Part shown: one piece after another, positions 1 to 7,767 of the stretch
Layout of the letters: the number at the start of each line of letters is the position of its first letter
Numbering within the stretch: position 1 is the stretch's first letter
Assembly: GCA_041687475.1 (NCBI GenBank)
Contig: JAWLBW010000080.1
Location: forward strand, 1-16,309
Length of the DNA: 16,309 nucleotides
Source: JAWLBW01 sp041687475
Lineage (GTDB): Bacteria > J088 > JAWLBW01
Direction: 5' to 3'
Position numbers and translations under genes: made by a program
Notes under the pieces: model-generated
What the model was told of the DNA's origin: nothing
What the model saw: the letters and a program-made list of their open reading frames with translations, nothing else
Database searches by the model: none

Positions 1-39
1 AATCAATACGCTGGGTAACTCAGTCTTCTTCTGGTTCAT
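1..39 (-). CDS. Possible start of a gene running off the left edge
   Basis: An ATG at 39-37 opens a frame of 13 codons (MNQKKTELPSVLI) that is still open at the window edge. The sequence resembles the N-terminus of a response-regulator receiver domain, which often reads LPxVLIVDD, but the diagnostic acidic residues would lie outside the window. No clear Shine-Dalgarno is visible. The frame lies downstream of the phosphatase terminator hairpin at 116-146 and on the same strand. Treat it as a lead only; it may be chance. Confidence 0.25.
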   Translation of the reverse strand, partial: MNQKKTELPSVLI

Positions 40-115
40 GGCGTTATGATGCACCCGCAATGTTATCGGCGGGTTACCGCGATGTGACGTGCGTTTTTCT
101 CGCTGCACGTACAAA

Positions 116-146
116 GGCCCCCGGCTGCCTACGCAGCGCGGGGGCC
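116..146 (-). terminator. Hairpin terminator of the porin-phosphatase operon
   Basis: Positions 116-128 pair with 133-146, with one bulged G at 138 and a four-base loop CTAC. The stem is very GC-rich (GGCCCCCG against CGGGGGCC). On the minus strand it is followed by a short TTTGT tract. It begins 15 bases beyond the stop codon of the phosphatase at 162, so it is well placed to end that transcript. The T-tract is weak, so termination efficiency is uncertain. Confidence 0.6.
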
Positions 147-161
147 CTGTGACAAGAGGGC

Positions 162-1451
162 TCAGGAAAGACGTCGCATGGCACGAACAACCAGGGGAAG
201 AAGCAGCCAGGCAAGCATGCCGGTGCTGCTGCCGCTTCCGGCCGAGCAGGCAAATACGCCCCGGGCTTCTTCTTCGACGACCGGCTCGACTACCTTGACT
301 TCGCGCACGGGTCGCTCGTAGGTAAAACTGTCGATCGTGGTGCCGTCGAGGCGCTTGGCGGTATAGGTCATTCGGTTGGAATCGATGTCGATGACGACGA
401 AGTTCTCGATGCTTTCCGAACGCTTCGTGAAATAGCTTTCGCCGTTCTGGTACAGGGGCGCGCCGACACCGGCCGCCACGACGTACGTGGTGCCGTTCTT
501 CATGTCGCCCTGTACTTCACGATCGCGCAGCGGGTGCGTGCGTTCGTAGTTGTGATCGTGACCGTTGAAGACCATATCGACTTCGTATTGGTCAATCAGG
601 GGACCCCACGTGCGTTGGAGCAGGGGCGAGCTGCCGTGTTTGTTCGAAGATGAATAAAACGGCTGATGGTTCGCCACGAAAATCCACTGGCTCGTGTTAT
701 TGGCGAGTCTCTTCTCCAGCCACGCGCTCTGTTCGCCGCCCAGGCTTGAAATTCGCGGACCGAACAGGTTGTCGTTCAGCGAAAGAAACATCGCATTTCC
801 GTAAACGAAGCTGTAGTACAGCTCTTTGTGTTCTTCGACCTCGGCATCCTGCGGAAGGGCGAATCGCTCGAAGTATCGTTCGGTAAAGGCGTCGTGATTG
901 CCGTAGGCGGGCATGAAGGGCACCTCGCGCAGGAGCCGGGCGCCGGCGGTGAACCACTGGTCCCATTCGTCGTCGCCGCCGCCCTCGGTGGCATCGCCGC
1001 TGAAGACGACGAAATCGGGGTTTTCGGCAAGAATGATGTCGAGGGCTTCGCCGAATAGACCGTAGTTGCCGCGCGAGTCGCCGAAAACCGCAAATCGGTA
1101 GGGCGCCGAAGGGTCTTCGGGCGCAGTCTTGAAACGCGCGACGTCGGAAAAGTTCGTTCCGTCGCCCACGCGATAGTGGTAGAGCGTGCCCGGTTGAAGC
1201 CCGGTGGCCTCGGCGGTAAACCACGTGTGCGTATCGGTAATGAGACGCTCGGCGTCGACACTGCGGCTGAGGTCTTCGGGGGTGAGGCCGAATTGAAGGA
1301 CGCCTGTCATGTCGCCGTCGTCGGCCCACTGTACGGTCATGGTGGTTCTGGCGTCGTTCTGCCAGCTCAGGTGAATCTGCGTGGGCTCGCCCGCGTGGGC
1401 GAGTGCCGGAACGCCAAGTAGAAGCGCGAGTGCGGGTATTCTGATTCGCAT
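162..1451 (-). CDS. Secreted purple-acid-phosphatase-like metallophosphoesterase with C-terminal sorting-type tail
   Basis: This 429-residue protein should hydrolyse phosphomonoesters outside the cytoplasm. Residues 1-20 are a signal peptide ending AHA. Residues about 22-110 form a fibronectin-like PAP N-terminal domain (LQPGTLYHYRVGDG at 85-98). Residues about 118-365 are a calcineurin-type phosphoesterase carrying the metal-ligand series GDSR (D125), SGDATE (D153), GNHD (N185, H186), NHQPF (H262) and GHDH (H298, H300). The C-terminus has an acidic linker, then Cys402, a Ser/Gly-rich stretch, a hydrophobic segment at about 411-423 and a final RAMRR. That architecture matches MYXO-CTERM-like surface-sorting tails. 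It starts 8 bp after the porin stop, so the two are co-transcribed; a GGAG lies in the porin's last codons. The exact substrate is unknown. A second, lipid-anchored relative lies at 9442-10650, and both end in AKRLDGT motifs. Confidence 0.9.
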   Translation of the reverse strand: MRIRIPALALLLGVPALAHAGEPTQIHLSWQNDARTTMTVQWADDGDMTGVLQFGLTPEDLSRSVDAERLITDTHTWFTAEATGLQPGTLYHYRVGDGTNFSDVARFKTAPEDPSAPYRFAVFGDSRGNYGLFGEALDIILAENPDFVVFSGDATEGGGDDEWDQWFTAGARLLREVPFMPAYGNHDAFTERYFERFALPQDAEVEEHKELYYSFVYGNAMFLSLNDNLFGPRISSLGGEQSAWLEKRLANNTSQWIFVANHQPFYSSSNKHGSSPLLQRTWGPLIDQYEVDMVFNGHDHNYERTHPLRDREVQGDMKNGTTYVVAAGVGAPLYQNGESYFTKRSESIENFVVIDIDSNRMTYTAKRLDGTTIDSFTYERPVREVKVVEPVVEEEARGVFACSAGSGSSTGMLAWLLLPLVVRAMRRLS

Positions 1452-1459
1452 GGGTTCTT

Positions 1460-2590
1460 TTACTCCAATCGCAGCTGGTACTGCGCAATCAGTTCGTTGT
1501 TCGCGTATTCGGGGCCTTCGACTTCGGCGGCGAGCGTGTATGCCACCTGAAGTGAGTGACGCCCACCGTCGAAATAGAGGTTGGTGCCCAGAGACATACG
1601 TTCCTGCGCCTGGAAACGAAGAATATCGCTCTGTGACGTGTCGGAATCGTACCGCTCAAACCTGGCCACGATTTCCCAGAGGTCGGGTACCGGAGTCACG
1701 ATGGGTTGCACATAGAAGCCCTTGGCGCGGTGGCGCACCATTCCGCTGGCCCCGCTCGGTTCGACTTTGCGCTGGTCCCATTCGACCGACAGACCGAAGT
1801 AGCGCGTGACGAAAGTGAGATCGGCTCCCAGGTACTGCTCTCGGGCATCCTGAATGTCGCCGTCTTCGTTGTGGCCGGCGTTAAAGCCGATGGTCAGCCC
1901 GCTGGTGCGGTTGAAGAGAATTTCCGAAGTGTCGACACGGCTGCCCCAGGGGGTTACAGCGACCCGCCCGACGTAGAGGAAGGCATCGTTGATGTTACGG
2001 GCGAGGTTGCGGCCTTCTCCGTTGAAAATGCCCACCGAATAGCCCAGGAAACTCACCGGATTGCCGTGGGCCATGAGGCCGATGTCGCGACCCGGGGCAA
2101 GGCCGGCAAGAGTCGCCCGGTCGGGCAGGGCAAGTTCGCCGGTGTGGCCGATTTCCTGCCGTCCGAAGGGTGCCTTGAATTGCCCCAGGCGAAACGCAAT
2201 GCCGTCGAAAATCCGGTAGTCGAGGTAGTAGTCGAGCGGCTCTACCTCGACCGCTGCGTCGACTTTCCAGCGATAGCTCAGGTCGTCGGTGAGTGTGCCT
2301 CGGGCCCCGATTTCGGTAAGGCGAATGCGGAAGCCCGTTCGGTTTTCGGGCAGACGCGAGTCGCCCTGGGTTGCCTGAAAGCGCGCCTTCCCGAGCAGAG
2401 TGGGCACGAACCAGGCCGGCAATCCCTGGGGGTAGCCGTCGGAAACCGGAACGACTTGCGCTTCGGCAGGCGGTGTCGAAGATGGCGCGGCCGAAGTAAC
2501 GCCGGTCGTGGTTGCCGCGGTCACGGGCAGGGCGTACGCCGGCGCAGCCAGGCCAAGCAGAAGCAGCGTGAGCAGTGTTGTCGTTTTCAT
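1460..2590 (-). CDS. Phosphate-selective porin O/P-like outer-membrane protein
   Basis: This 376-residue protein has a signal peptide at 1-20 (MKTTTLLTLL onward, ending AYA), a low-complexity Ala/Thr/Pro linker, and a beta-barrel. The segment RLGQFKAPFGRQE, followed by RDIGLMAHG and GYSVGIFNGEGRN, is characteristic of the OprO/OprP family, which forms anion-selective channels for phosphate or polyphosphate. The mature protein ends QYQLRLE rather than in the usual terminal Phe, which is slightly unusual for BAM recognition. It is first in a two-gene operon with a secreted phosphatase 8 bp downstream, which fits phosphate release outside followed by entry. No Pho-box-like direct repeat was recognised in the 184-bp divergent space to the esterase, and the RBS is weak. 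The family call is fairly sure; the solute is inferred. Confidence 0.82.
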   Translation of the reverse strand: MKTTTLLTLLLLGLAAPAYALPVTAATTTGVTSAAPSSTPPAEAQVVPVSDGYPQGLPAWFVPTLLGKARFQATQGDSRLPENRTGFRIRLTEIGARGTLTDDLSYRWKVDAAVEVEPLDYYLDYRIFDGIAFRLGQFKAPFGRQEIGHTGELALPDRATLAGLAPGRDIGLMAHGNPVSFLGYSVGIFNGEGRNLARNINDAFLYVGRVAVTPWGSRVDTSEILFNRTSGLTIGFNAGHNEDGDIQDAREQYLGADLTFVTRYFGLSVEWDQRKVEPSGASGMVRHRAKGFYVQPIVTPVPDLWEIVARFERYDSDTSQSDILRFQAQERMSLGTNLYFDGGRHSLQVAYTLAAEVEGPEYANNELIAQYQLRLE

Positions 2591-2763
2591 GGCTATCAGC
2601 GTATTCGCGGGTCGTTACCGTTTTTTTACAAGGCGCTTTGTCGTGCGACCCTTCGCGGTGCCGGTATCCGGGCAACGAGCGCAACCCGGTGGAAGAAGCG
2701 CGGACCTTGACCACGAAGCCGGTTTCCGGTAACTTTCCGAAGGAACAACTGTGTATACAATTC

Positions 2764-2767
2764 GAGG
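2764..2767 (+). promoter_or_regulatory. Shine-Dalgarno deciding the esterase start
   Basis: GAGG sits 7 bases before the ATG at 2775, whose product begins directly with a lipoprotein signal peptide. A GTG eight codons earlier, at 2751, also has an AGGA 6 bases upstream. Its use would put YTIRGFT in front of the signal peptide, so 2775 is preferred. Confidence 0.55.
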
Positions 2768-2774
2768 TTTCACC

Positions 2775-4439
2775 ATGCGCGCCCTACGTCTGTTCACCGC
2801 CTTCCTTCTGGTCTCGTCGCTGGCGGCCTGCAGAACCGAACCGATGGAAGAGTTTCCGGACGAACGATACGCAACGGACTGCGGCGTCGAGCGTGAAACC
2901 ACCGAAGGCCCGGTTACCGGTGTCCGGTCGCGGTCGGGCCGCACCTGTGCCTATCTGGGCATTCCCTTCGCCAAGCCGCCGGTCGGCGCCCTTCGCTTCG
3001 CCCCGCCCCAGCCGCCGGCGCCCAGGGCCGGTGTGTTCAAGGCATCGGAACCGGGAGACATCTGTCTGCAGAAATTTCAGTCGAGCATGCTGGGCGACGG
3101 CGCCGAGCTGTTGCCCCCGTTCGGCAGTGAAGACTGCCTTTCGTTGAACATCTGGCGATCGCGAGGTGAAAACCTGCCCGTCATGGTTTTCATTCACGGC
3201 GGCGCTTTCGTGCTCGGCGCCGGTTCCTGGGACATTTACGACGGCGACCTTCTGGCGCAGGAAGGGGCCGTCATCGTCACCATCAATTACCGCTTGGGTC
3301 CCCTGGGCTTTTTCGCCAGCCCGGCGGTCAAGGATGAGTCGGCCGACGGAAGCGCCGGCAACCAGGGCATTCAGGATCAGATTCGCGCCCTCGAGTGGGT
3401 GCGCGACAATATCGCCGCTTTTGGCGGAAATTCCGACAAGGTCACCATTTTCGGCGAATCTGCGGGGGGCATGAGTGTCTGCACCCTGTTGGCCTCGCCC
3501 CAGGCACGCGATTTGTTCGACGGCGCAATCATTGAAAGCGGCGCCTGCACCGCCGTCTCGACGCTCGAACGCGGTTACGCCAACGCCGTAACTTTCGCCT
3601 CTCAGGCCGGTTGCGACCCGCTTTCCAGCTCTGAAGACCAGCTTGCCTGTCTTCGCGACGTGTCGGCCGATACGCTCCTGGAAAAGCTGCAGTTTGATAC
3701 GCTCAGCGACGGACTTCAGCCCCATGTCGACGGCGTGGTGCTGACCGATACGCCCCTGGCCCACATCGAGTCGGGCGATTACAATCGCGTTCCGGTACTG
3801 GGAGGTTCGAATGCCGAAGAAGTACTCATCATTTCGATGCTGAACCCCTACTCGCAGACTCTCAAGTCGCTCGAGTGGGAGCGATACTACACGGCTCTCG
3901 CATCGGTATTCGGCGATGACGATGCAGCCGAGCTGCGTACCTTCTACGGTCCCGACCGATTCGAGAACCCCTTTGCGTCGTGGTACCGCCTGAAGTCCGA
4001 CTACGTGCTTTCATGTCCGACGTCGATCGGGCTCAATGCACTCTCGAAGAACGAAGACGTTTTTCACTACCTTTTCGACTGGAACAAGCTGGGCACGCTC
4101 GAAGACACTTTCGCGACCGTGCACGGCCTCGAGCTCTTCTTCGTGTTCGGCACCTGGGACGCGTTCAGTCTTGCCATACCCGACTCGTATCTGCCCGAGG
4201 CCAAGCTTCTGTCGGAGCGTATGCGTCGGCTGTGGACGAGCTTTGCCCGCGACGGCCGCCCGGCCGCACCCGGCGTACCCGAGTGGCCGACCTTCGAAGG
4301 CGGTGCGATGGTGCTTGATGAAACCCCCGAGGTCGACTCGACGGTGCTGCGGGCTGAATGCGAGTTCTGGAAGAGCCGCCTGCCCATCGGTATGGATGAG
4401 TTGACCCGCGACGTGAGTGAAATTCTCGAACACCTGTGA
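2775..4439 (+). CDS. Type-B carboxylesterase lipoprotein
   Basis: From the ATG at 2775 this is a 554-residue alpha/beta-hydrolase of the carboxylesterase/cholinesterase family (COesterase). A lipoprotein signal peptide ends in LAAC with Cys19 as the lipidated residue. Family marks in order are YLGIPFAKPPVGALRF (near 61-75), EDCLSLNIW (119-127), the oxyanion-hole HGGAF (141-145), the nucleophile elbow GESAGG with Ser229, the acidic catalytic region GGSNAEE (E348/E349) and the catalytic-His region VHGLELFFVFGT (His450). The catalytic triad therefore looks complete. The length is normal for the family. It stands alone, divergent from the porin operon and followed by a strong hairpin at 4470-4500. 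It would act on short-chain or aromatic esters in the periplasm or at the outer membrane; the natural substrate cannot be told from sequence. Confidence 0.92.
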   Translation: MRALRLFTAFLLVSSLAACRTEPMEEFPDERYATDCGVERETTEGPVTGVRSRSGRTCAYLGIPFAKPPVGALRFAPPQPPAPRAGVFKASEPGDICLQKFQSSMLGDGAELLPPFGSEDCLSLNIWRSRGENLPVMVFIHGGAFVLGAGSWDIYDGDLLAQEGAVIVTINYRLGPLGFFASPAVKDESADGSAGNQGIQDQIRALEWVRDNIAAFGGNSDKVTIFGESAGGMSVCTLLASPQARDLFDGAIIESGACTAVSTLERGYANAVTFASQAGCDPLSSSEDQLACLRDVSADTLLEKLQFDTLSDGLQPHVDGVVLTDTPLAHIESGDYNRVPVLGGSNAEEVLIISMLNPYSQTLKSLEWERYYTALASVFGDDDAAELRTFYGPDRFENPFASWYRLKSDYVLSCPTSIGLNALSKNEDVFHYLFDWNKLGTLEDTFATVHGLELFFVFGTWDAFSLAIPDSYLPEAKLLSERMRRLWTSFARDGRPAAPGVPEWPTFEGGAMVLDETPEVDSTVLRAECEFWKSRLPIGMDELTRDVSEILEHL

Positions 4440-4469
4440 CGGGTAGTCATTCACGCTCTTTCTTTCCTC

Positions 4470-4507
4470 TCGGCCGGGGCGAGTCGTTCGCCCCGGCCGA
4501 CCTCTTT
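4470..4507 (+). terminator. Hairpin after the esterase gene
   Basis: Positions 4470-4482 pair perfectly with 4488-4500 (13 bp, TCGGCCGGGGCGA type) around a five-base loop. A modest pyrimidine tract, CCTCTTT, follows. It lies 31 bases after the esterase stop and before the Ppx/GppA gene, so the two are probably separate transcripts. Confidence 0.65.
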
Positions 4508-4580
4508 CCGCTATCATGAACCCGTACCGTAAACGATTCGCCGGCCACGCCGGGGCCATCGGTGGCGACAGGATTCTTGC

Positions 4581-6095
4581 ATGCCTCAACGTGTAGCGGT
4601 CATCGACATCGGCACGAATTCGGCCCGCCTCGAGGTGGCCGAGTTGCGTCGCGACGGTTCGCTCGTCATTATCGGCGACGACAAGGTTTCCATTCGCCTG
4701 GGCGATAGCGTCTTTCGCGACGGGTCGCTGTCGAGCGAAGCCTTCGAGCGCGGCGTCAACGCCGTGACCCTGCTCATTCAGCGAGCGGGCGGGTTCAATG
4801 TCGATCGCATTCGAGCCGTGTCGACCAGCGCCATGCGCGAAGCCGATAACGGCCGAAACTTTGCGGCCACCGTTGAAGAGCGCACCGGCGTGCATGTCGA
4901 AATCATCTCCGGCGCCGAGGAAGCGCGTCTCATTCACCTCGGGGCCTGCGAAGACTTTCCGGGGCACGATAGCGTGCTGGTGCTCGACATCGGCGGCGGC
5001 AGCACCGAAGTGGCGGTGGGCCGGGGCGCCGGACTCTGGCTGCACAGCTACCGTCTCGGCAGCGCGCGCATGACCGAGTACTTTCTGCATTCCGACCCCC
5101 CGCGTGCCGGTGAGCTGCGCACCCTCGATACCTATCTCGAAAATGCCTTCGCCTCGCGGTGGACCGACGTGCCCGAATCGTCGGTCTGGCTGGGCACGGC
5201 CGGAACCAACGGCGCCATTGCCGACGTGCTCAAGCGTGAAGGGCGGCCCTACGACCTGGCTTCGGTGGCCGACCTGTACGGGCGCATGGCAAAGGCAGGA
5301 TTCGACGAACGGCGAAAGATGCTTGGCCCGCGCGAGGCGAACCGGGTCGATATCATTCTCGGCGGCCTTGCCATCGCGCACGCCTTTCTCAAGGTTTCGG
5401 GCGTACCGGAACTCAGGTTTTCCGGGCGGGGGCTGCGAGACGGGTTGCTGGTCGAAGAGGCGCTGCGTTCGGGTTATCGTCCCCAGGAGCTGGGCGATGC
5501 GCGCAGCCTGCGACGGAACAAGCTGCTACAGCTCGGTCAGTTGTACCAGTTCGACCGAGCACATGCCGAGCACGTGGCCGACCTGGCGGTTCGGCTCTTC
5601 GACGATCTGGCCGCGTTGCACCAGCTGACCAGTGAAGACCGCGACATACTCGAGGCCGCGGCCCTGCTGCACGACATCGGCCATCACATTTCCTACAGCA
5701 AGCATCACAAGCACACGTATTACCTGATCAAGAATTCGGATCTGGCCGGCTTCGACGAAGTCGAGGTCGAAATGATCGCCAACGTGGCCCGCTATCACCG
5801 CAAAGCGCACCCGTCGGAAAAGCACGCGCCGTTTCGCGAGTTCGGCAAGGAACACCGCAGGCGCGTGCAGATGCTGGCCGGCATTCTGCGCATGGCCGAT
5901 GCCTGCGACAGGCGGCGCGGTCAGGTGGTTCGACAGGTGGCCGCACGCCTTTCCGGCGGCTGCGTCGAATTGGAGTTGCAGGTCGAGGGCGAGGCCGACG
6001 TCGAGCGTTGGTTGCTGGAAGAGCGCGGCACGCAATTATTCGAGCAGGTATTCGGCAAGACGGTCGCCGTTGTCGAGAAGCCGGCCACGTCCTGA
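4581..6095 (+). CDS. ppx: Ppx/GppA family phosphatase with C-terminal HD domain
   Basis: This 504-residue protein should be an exopolyphosphatase and/or pppGpp 5'-phosphohydrolase in the cytoplasm. Residues 1-300 form the ASKHA-fold Ppx/GppA domain: DIGTNS at 9-14 (phosphate 1 loop), SGAEEARLIHLG at 110-121 with the catalytic Glu region E113/E114, DIGGGSTE at 136-143 (phosphate 2 loop) and RGLRDGLL at 283-290. Residues about 315-500 are an HD-type domain with H328/H331, LLHDIGHH at 362-369 (His364, Asp365), YHR at 405-407 and D440. The length equals that of the two-domain Ppx of enterobacteria. AGGA lies a few bases before the start ATG. The gene is convergent with the TMK-like pair and has no adjacent ppk. 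Sequence alone cannot separate polyphosphate from pppGpp activity, so the gene symbol is provisional. Confidence 0.92.
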   Translation: MPQRVAVIDIGTNSARLEVAELRRDGSLVIIGDDKVSIRLGDSVFRDGSLSSEAFERGVNAVTLLIQRAGGFNVDRIRAVSTSAMREADNGRNFAATVEERTGVHVEIISGAEEARLIHLGACEDFPGHDSVLVLDIGGGSTEVAVGRGAGLWLHSYRLGSARMTEYFLHSDPPRAGELRTLDTYLENAFASRWTDVPESSVWLGTAGTNGAIADVLKREGRPYDLASVADLYGRMAKAGFDERRKMLGPREANRVDIILGGLAIAHAFLKVSGVPELRFSGRGLRDGLLVEEALRSGYRPQELGDARSLRRNKLLQLGQLYQFDRAHAEHVADLAVRLFDDLAALHQLTSEDRDILEAAALLHDIGHHISYSKHHKHTYYLIKNSDLAGFDEVEVEMIANVARYHRKAHPSEKHAPFREFGKEHRRRVQMLAGILRMADACDRRRGQVVRQVAARLSGGCVELELQVEGEADVERWLLEERGTQLFEQVFGKTVAVVEKPATS

Positions 6096-6197
6096 CACCG
6101 AGGCGGCTTACTGACCTGGTGCGGTACGTGGTCGAGGTCGATACCCCGGCCCGATAACGAAAAGTCCGGTCTCGAATCGCTTGCCGATGTCTTGCTT

Positions 6198-6965
6198 TCA
6201 GCTCTTACGCGTCTGGCGCGGTTTGCGAACCGACGCGCGTCGGCTACGCGGCTTGCGCGGACTGCCCGCCGTCGGGTGCTCTTTTCCCAGAATCGGCAGA
6301 ATCAGCTCTCGCATCTGCGACTGAATGGCCTCAATGGAGCGCGCCCCATCTATGACGTGAAAGTCGTGCTTGCGTGCCAGCCGTTGAAACTCCTGTCGCA
6401 TGCGGTTCTGGTAAGCGTAGAAGCTGGTGTACATGTCGCCGGCCAGGCCGATGTCCATTCCCGACTCCCAGTAGTCGAGATAGGGGGCAATCTGAAAGCG
6501 CCTCTCTACCAGGGTGGTCGGGTCGACGCGCAGGTAGAACACCACGTCGGGCCGGGGTACGATGCTGTACACGCCGGTAATCCAGTCCTGATCCATGCCG
6601 CGCACGGTGGCGCGCGCAATCAGCGTGTAGATGTAGCGGTCGGCCACCACGATATAACCGGCCTTGAGCGCCGGTATGATCTTGTTTTCGAGCTGGTCGA
6701 GAAAATCGGTGGCGTAGAACAGCGCCAGCGTGGCCTTGCCCAGCACGTTGCCTTCCATGGCGTCGTCGAGTTCCTTGGAAACCAGGTTCGAGCGCTTCAG
6801 GCCGACGTCGATGACGGCGTGCCCTTCGCCTTCGAGCCAGTCGCGCAATAACTGAATCTGGGTCGAACGGCCCGAGTTGTCGGGACCTTCGATGACCACC
6901 AGGCGTCCGGCGACCTGCTCCGGGGCCGACGGCAATCGCTGCCCGTAGAATTCGAGTTCGTTCAT
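6198..6965 (-). CDS. Thymidylate-kinase-like protein with Arg in the Walker A Lys position
   Basis: This 255-residue P-loop protein has the thymidylate-kinase fold. Its Walker A reads EGPDNSGRST (26-35), with Arg33 where the catalytic Lys is expected. ADRY (108-111) matches the DRY/DRH nucleotide-binding motif, and YWESGMD (165-171) matches a motif shared with the upstream paralogue but not typical of canonical Tmk. A basic tail at about 231-255 (PRKPRSRR and onward) is absent from the paralogue. It overlaps the upstream TMK-like gene by four bases (ATGA at 6962-6965), the classic arrangement for translational coupling and a hint that the two proteins form a heteromer. Whether it retains kinase activity is doubtful; it could be a regulatory or structural partner. 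The TMK-family assignment is solid, the reaction is not. Confidence 0.85.
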   Translation of the reverse strand: MNELEFYGQRLPSAPEQVAGRLVVIEGPDNSGRSTQIQLLRDWLEGEGHAVIDVGLKRSNLVSKELDDAMEGNVLGKATLALFYATDFLDQLENKIIPALKAGYIVVADRYIYTLIARATVRGMDQDWITGVYSIVPRPDVVFYLRVDPTTLVERRFQIAPYLDYWESGMDIGLAGDMYTSFYAYQNRMRQEFQRLARKHDFHVIDGARSIEAIQSQMRELILPILGKEHPTAGSPRKPRSRRASVRKPRQTRKS

Positions 6966-7657
6966 GGCGCCACCACCCTGTATTGTTCGAGATCGATGGC
7001 CTCGCTCACGATGCGCCGCACCTCGGCCTGCTGTTCTTCAATGGAGCGCGTGGCGTCGATGGTCCTGAAGTCGTAAGGCTCGGCCATGCGGTCGTATTCG
7101 GACAGAATCATGCCCTGAAAAATTTCGAAGCTCTTGTACGGATCGGAGTGCAGGTTCAGGTCCATGCCCGCTTCGTGGTATTTCAGCTGCGGACGTCCCG
7201 AAAGAATACGGTCGAGCGACACATCGAGCGGAACCCGGAAATAGAAGGTGAGTGTCGGCGGCTGGGCGAAGCCGTACAGGTTTCGCAGCCAATCGGGATG
7301 GCAGCCGCGCGCGGCGTCGCGGGCGAAGGCCGTATACATGTAACGATCGGCGAGCACCAGATACCCGGTTCGCAGCAGGGGGTAGATCTGGCGCTCGTAC
7401 CGGTCGGCGAAGTCGGTGGCGTGAATGAGCGAGAAGGTCGTCGGCGTCAGCAGGTTCTGCTTCTTCCCCTTCTTGGTTGCGCGCTTGACCAGCTCAGACG
7501 AATTCCACTCGGTAAAAAAGACCTTGTAGCCGCTGAGCTCGAGCCAGCGTTTCAACAGGTAAATCTGCGTGCTTTTTCCCGACCCGTCGATGCCTTCTAC
7601 GGCGATGAGTGCGCCGGGGGCGTTGTTGTCGGGTCGGCTGCGTTTTCCGAGAACCAT
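6962..7657 (-). CDS. Thymidylate-kinase-like protein with intact P-loop
   Basis: This 231-residue protein has the TMK fold and a full Walker A, EGIDGSGKST (21-30, Lys28). It also has ADRYMYT (103-109) as the DRY motif, followed by DAARG (114-118), and YHEAGMD (160-166) in the lid region. The canonical enzyme phosphorylates dTMP to dTDP with ATP. Here the GMD-containing lid is shared with its neighbour and seems specific to this subfamily, so dTMP is not a secure substrate, and the housekeeping tmk may be elsewhere. The ATG at 7657 is the only plausible start, with a weak SD. A good promoter (TGAACA, 17 bp, TATAAT) lies at 7691-7719. Its stop overlaps the start of the degenerate paralogue, so the pair is one operon separate from sthA. 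Confidence 0.87.
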   Translation of the reverse strand: MVLGKRSRPDNNAPGALIAVEGIDGSGKSTQIYLLKRWLELSGYKVFFTEWNSSELVKRATKKGKKQNLLTPTTFSLIHATDFADRYERQIYPLLRTGYLVLADRYMYTAFARDAARGCHPDWLRNLYGFAQPPTLTFYFRVPLDVSLDRILSGRPQLKYHEAGMDLNLHSDPYKSFEIFQGMILSEYDRMAEPYDFRTIDATRSIEEQQAEVRRIVSEAIDLEQYRVVAP

Positions 7658-7690
7658 GACGATGCCTGAACCTGGGGTATTGAAACCTCC

Positions 7691-7719
7691 ATTATACGCC
7701 CGGCGGCTGCGCCTGTTCA
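7691..7719 (-). promoter_or_regulatory. Sigma-70-type promoter of the TMK-like pair
   Basis: Read on the minus strand, TGAACA (7719-7714) is a 4/6 match to -35 and is followed by a 17-base spacer and a perfect TATAAT (7696-7691). Transcription would begin near 7684, about 27 bases before the ATG at 7657. It lies between the sthA stop and the kinase start, so the pair can be expressed independently of sthA. Confidence 0.6.
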
Positions 7720-7767
7720 GGTGGGTAAGGTTACCCGTCGGTTATTTTCCGGCGTTCGAGATGTCGG

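Noticed and set aside
1706..2710. 334-codon plus-strand open frame opposite the porin
   Set aside because: It lies antisense to a well-supported porin gene, has no recognisable domain and is a by-product of GC-rich codon use.
2591..2774. Pho box in front of the porin
   Set aside because: The divergent region was read for direct CTGTCAT-like repeats at 11-bp spacing and none was seen.
4011..5381. 456-codon minus-strand open frame
   Set aside because: It spans the opposite strand of two clear genes (esterase and Ppx/GppA) and their terminator; its composition is antisense-like.
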